Assembly: GCA_001770785.1 (NCBI GenBank)
Contig: MERZ01000095.1
Span: forward strand, 1 to 6,311
Length of the DNA: 6,311 bases
Source of the DNA: Burkholderiales bacterium RIFCSPHIGHO2_12_FULL_61_11
Lineage (GTDB): Bacteria > Pseudomonadota > Gammaproteobacteria > Burkholderiales > Burkholderiaceae_C
Direction of reading: 5' to 3'
The translations under genes were made by a program, and so were the position numbers. The notes beneath the pieces are model-generated. The model did not search any database, was not told the origin of the DNA, and saw only the letters and a list, made by a program, of their open reading frames with translations. Positions 4,541 to 6,311 of this stretch are shown piece by piece (position 1 is the stretch's first letter; every line of letters starts with the position of its first letter).

Positions 4541-5464
4541 ATGGGCAAACGCATCGGATGGATTGGTCTGGGCCGCATGGGCGAAGCCATGGTCAAGCGG
4601 TTGCTCAAGGCCGGGCATGGGGTGCATGTGTGGAACCGCACGGCCGCCAAGGCCACCCCGCTGCTGGAGTATGGTGCCACCATCGCCAAGACCAAGCAGG
4701 ACCTGGCCACCTGCGAGGTGGTGTTCACCATGGTCTCGACCACCGATGACCTCAAGGAAGTGCTGTTTGGCGAGGGCGGCTTGGTGGCGGCCAGTACCAG
4801 ACCCAAGGTTGTGGTCGACAGCTCCTCCATTTCACAAGAGGGTTCGGCCGAGATCCGCACGCGGCTCGAGGGCATGGGCGTGGCCTATCTGTGCGCGCCG
4901 GTGTCGGGCAATGCCAAGGTGGCCAAAGCCGGCAAGCTGCTGATGGTGTCTTCCGGCCCACGCGCTGTGTACGACATGGCAGAGCCTTATTTGCAGGCGA
5001 TGGCGCGCAAGGTAATGTGGGTGGGCGAGGGCGAATTGGCGCGCATCTGGAAGATCGCGCACAACACCATGTTTGGCGTGATCATCCAGAACCTGTGTGA
5101 GATCACAATATTGGCCGAGAAAGCCGGCATCCCGCGCCATGTGTTTCTGGAAAGCATTAACGATTCGGTGCTGGGCTCCATGTACACCCGTTACAAGACG
5201 CCAGTGCTCAGCAACCTGACGTTTGATCATGTGACCTTCACTCCGAAACTGTTGCTCAAGGACATGGATCTGGGCCTGGCCGCCGCCAAGGCGTACGGGG
5301 TGCCCATGCCGGCCGCAGCGGCCACGCGCGAGTCGATTGCACGCATGGTTGGCCATGGCTTGGACAACGTTGACTTTTCCGTGCTGCTGCTGGAGACTGC
5401 GAAGGACGCCGGAATGGCGCTCAAGCCCGAGAACGTCACAATCAGCGACGGGCTCGAAAGCTGA
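4541..5464 (+). CDS. NAD(P)-dependent beta-hydroxyacid dehydrogenase (HIBADH family)
   Basis: A 307-residue cytosolic oxidoreductase of the 3-hydroxyisobutyrate dehydrogenase / 6-phosphogluconate dehydrogenase-like class, which oxidises small hydroxy acids or reduces the matching semialdehydes. Residues 1-165 are the Rossmann domain with G-L-G-R-M-G at 9-14 and W-N-R-T at 31-34. The substrate loop A-P-V-S-G-N-A-K-V-A-K-A-G-K-L runs from 119 to 133. The all-helical C-terminal domain carries catalytic Lys171 with Asn175 (K-I-A-H-N) and Lys240 in L-L-K-D-M-D-L-G-L. The usual S-G-G is S-G-N here, a hint of a non-standard substrate. The start at 4541 has GGGAGG (4529-4534) six bases upstream; the in-frame ATG at 4535 abuts that site and cannot use it. 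It is followed after three bases by the amidohydrolase, so the two are almost surely co-transcribed. Family is secure, substrate unknown. Confidence 0.9.
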   Translation: MGKRIGWIGLGRMGEAMVKRLLKAGHGVHVWNRTAAKATPLLEYGATIAKTKQDLATCEVVFTMVSTTDDLKEVLFGEGGLVAASTRPKVVVDSSSISQEGSAEIRTRLEGMGVAYLCAPVSGNAKVAKAGKLLMVSSGPRAVYDMAEPYLQAMARKVMWVGEGELARIWKIAHNTMFGVIIQNLCEITILAEKAGIPRHVFLESINDSVLGSMYTRYKTPVLSNLTFDHVTFTPKLLLKDMDLGLAAAKAYGVPMPAAAATRESIARMVGHGLDNVDFSVLLLETAKDAGMALKPENVTISDGLES

Positions 5465-5467
5465 GCC

Positions 5468-6311
5468 ATGAGTGCCGCACCAGTCAGAACCCTGATCCGC
5501 GGTGCCACCATTATCACGATGGATGCGCAGGGTGACCTGGCGTGCGGCGATCTGCTGGTCACGGGCCACAGCATTACCGAGATCGCGCCTTCCATCCATG
5601 CGGACGATGCCCAAGGGGTGGATGGCAGTGGCTGCATTGTCATTCCCGGCCTGGTCAACGCCCACATGCACACTTGGCAGACGGCCTTGCGCGGGCTGGC
5701 TGCCAACTGGACGCTGCTCGAATATTTCCAGAAAATGCACGCGGGTCTGGCGACGGTGTTCGAGCCGCAGGACCTCTACATCGCCACCCTCATGGGCGCG
5801 CTGAATCAGCTCAACTGTGGCACCACCACGCTGGTGGACTGGTGCCACAACAACCGCACGCCGCAGCACAATGATGCCGCGATTGCGGGCCTGCTCGAAT
5901 CAGGCATTCGCGCCGCGTTTTTCCATGGCACCCCCAAACCCGATCCCCAACCCGGCGAGCGTCCTTTCTGGGAAGTGCCGCACCCGCGTGCCGAGGTCGA
6001 ACGCCTGCTCAAAGCCCATCAAGGCCATCCGCTGTTCAGCGTGCATGCGGCTGTGCTGGGGCCGCACTATTCCACGCTGGAGGTGGCGCTGAATGACTTC
6101 CGCATGGCCAAGGAGTTGGGGCTGATCGCCTCGCTGCACCAGGGCGGCGGGCTGGCGCGCACGCCCGATGGCTGGGAAAAGCTCGAAGCCGCCGGCTTGC
6201 TGGGGCCGCAGGTCAACATCGTCCATGGCCATGCACTGAGTGATGCGCAGCTCAAGCGCTTCTGCGGCTTGGGCATGAACTTCTCGGCCGCCGCAGAAAG
6301 CGAGATGACGC
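5468..6311 (+). CDS. Metal-dependent amidohydrolase, C-terminus beyond the window
   Basis: The frame stays open from ATG 5468 to the end, giving 281 residues of an enzyme normally ~450-480 long. It belongs to the amidohydrolase superfamily branch with cytosine/guanine deaminases and s-triazine hydrolases (AtzA, TrzN). Residues 1-60 are the beta-rich N-terminal part ending P-G-L-V-N-A-H-M-H, where His66 and His68 are metal ligands. The TIM barrel follows, with L-R-G at 74-76, G-T-T-T-L-V-D at 118-124, His224 (S-L-H-Q-G-G-G) and His253 (V-H-G-H-A) as further ligands or active-site residues. The position three after His224, where deaminases have a catalytic Glu, is Gly227. The last expected ligand, an Asp, lies outside the window. 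The start overlaps nothing, lies three bases after the dehydrogenase stop, and has only a weak GAAAG upstream, so translation is probably coupled. It should cleave a C-N or similar bond of a small heterocycle or amide; the substrate cannot be named. Confidence 0.88.
   Translation, partial: MSAAPVRTLIRGATIITMDAQGDLACGDLLVTGHSITEIAPSIHADDAQGVDGSGCIVIPGLVNAHMHTWQTALRGLAANWTLLEYFQKMHAGLATVFEPQDLYIATLMGALNQLNCGTTTLVDWCHNNRTPQHNDAAIAGLLESGIRAAFFHGTPKPDPQPGERPFWEVPHPRAEVERLLKAHQGHPLFSVHAAVLGPHYSTLEVALNDFRMAKELGLIASLHQGGGLARTPDGWEKLEAAGLLGPQVNIVHGHALSDAQLKRFCGLGMNFSAAAESEMT

Noticed and set aside
4130..4627. A single 165-codon minus-strand gene
   Set aside because: Only its last ~50 residues resemble anything (the IclR end). 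The earlier part overlaps the dehydrogenase start and out-of-frame regulator sequence, so the open frame is a chance fusion.
4832..5869. A 345-codon minus-strand ORF across the dehydrogenase-amidohydrolase junction
   Set aside because: It is antisense to two well-supported genes, runs through both, is rich in His, Gln and Arg as expected of a GC-rich shadow frame, and shows no recognisable domain.
1..6311. CRISPR array, insertion sequence, tRNA/rRNA gene, attachment site or replication origin
   Set aside because: I looked for regular spaced repeats, terminal inverted repeats with a transposase, tRNA-like folds and iteron clusters, and found none.

Overview
The window reads as chromosomal DNA of a betaproteobacterium, most likely order Burkholderiales and perhaps a Comamonadaceae relative of Polaromonas or Rhodoferax. 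The clues are the GC-rich coding sequence, the style of the ribosomal proteins L28 and L33, and an RsmB/NOP methyltransferase whose N-terminus (MHPNALLD...FDYPADMVVSR) looks typical of that order. This placement rests on remembered family resemblance, not on a search. I see no insertion sequence, phage gene, CRISPR array, tRNA or rRNA.

Layout: (1) 8-178, minus: a very short ORF whose first ~26 residues resemble a DUF1653 protein and whose remainder does not; possibly truncated. (2) 226-1479, plus: an m5C RNA methyltransferase with both catalytic cysteines. (3) 1677-2876, plus: a membrane fatty acid desaturase with all three histidine boxes, its own TATAAT promoter, a structured leader and a 3' terminator. 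(4) 3118-3684, minus: the rpmB-rpmG operon (L28, L33) with a promoter and a strong intrinsic terminator. (5) 3866-4087, plus: a 73-residue membrane protein of unknown function. (6) About 4130-4400, minus: a broken remnant of an IclR-family regulator, with only part of the effector domain left and a one-base frameshift. (7) 4541-5464 and 5468 to the window end, plus: a tightly coupled pair, a beta-hydroxyacid dehydrogenase and a metal-dependent amidohydrolase cut by the window edge.

The left two thirds is housekeeping: RNA modification, membrane lipid desaturation and translation. The right third looks like accessory catabolism. The amidohydrolase would hydrolyse or deaminate a C-N bond and the dehydrogenase would act on a small hydroxy acid. 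An IclR-type regulator divergent from such a pair is the classic arrangement, but here it is dead. Inverted repeats with GGAAA/TTTCC half-sites, like those bound by E. coli IclR, remain in front of the operon. The most interesting point is therefore a catabolic operon of unknown substrate that has lost its local regulator but may have kept its operator. I found no clear evidence of a wholly new system.
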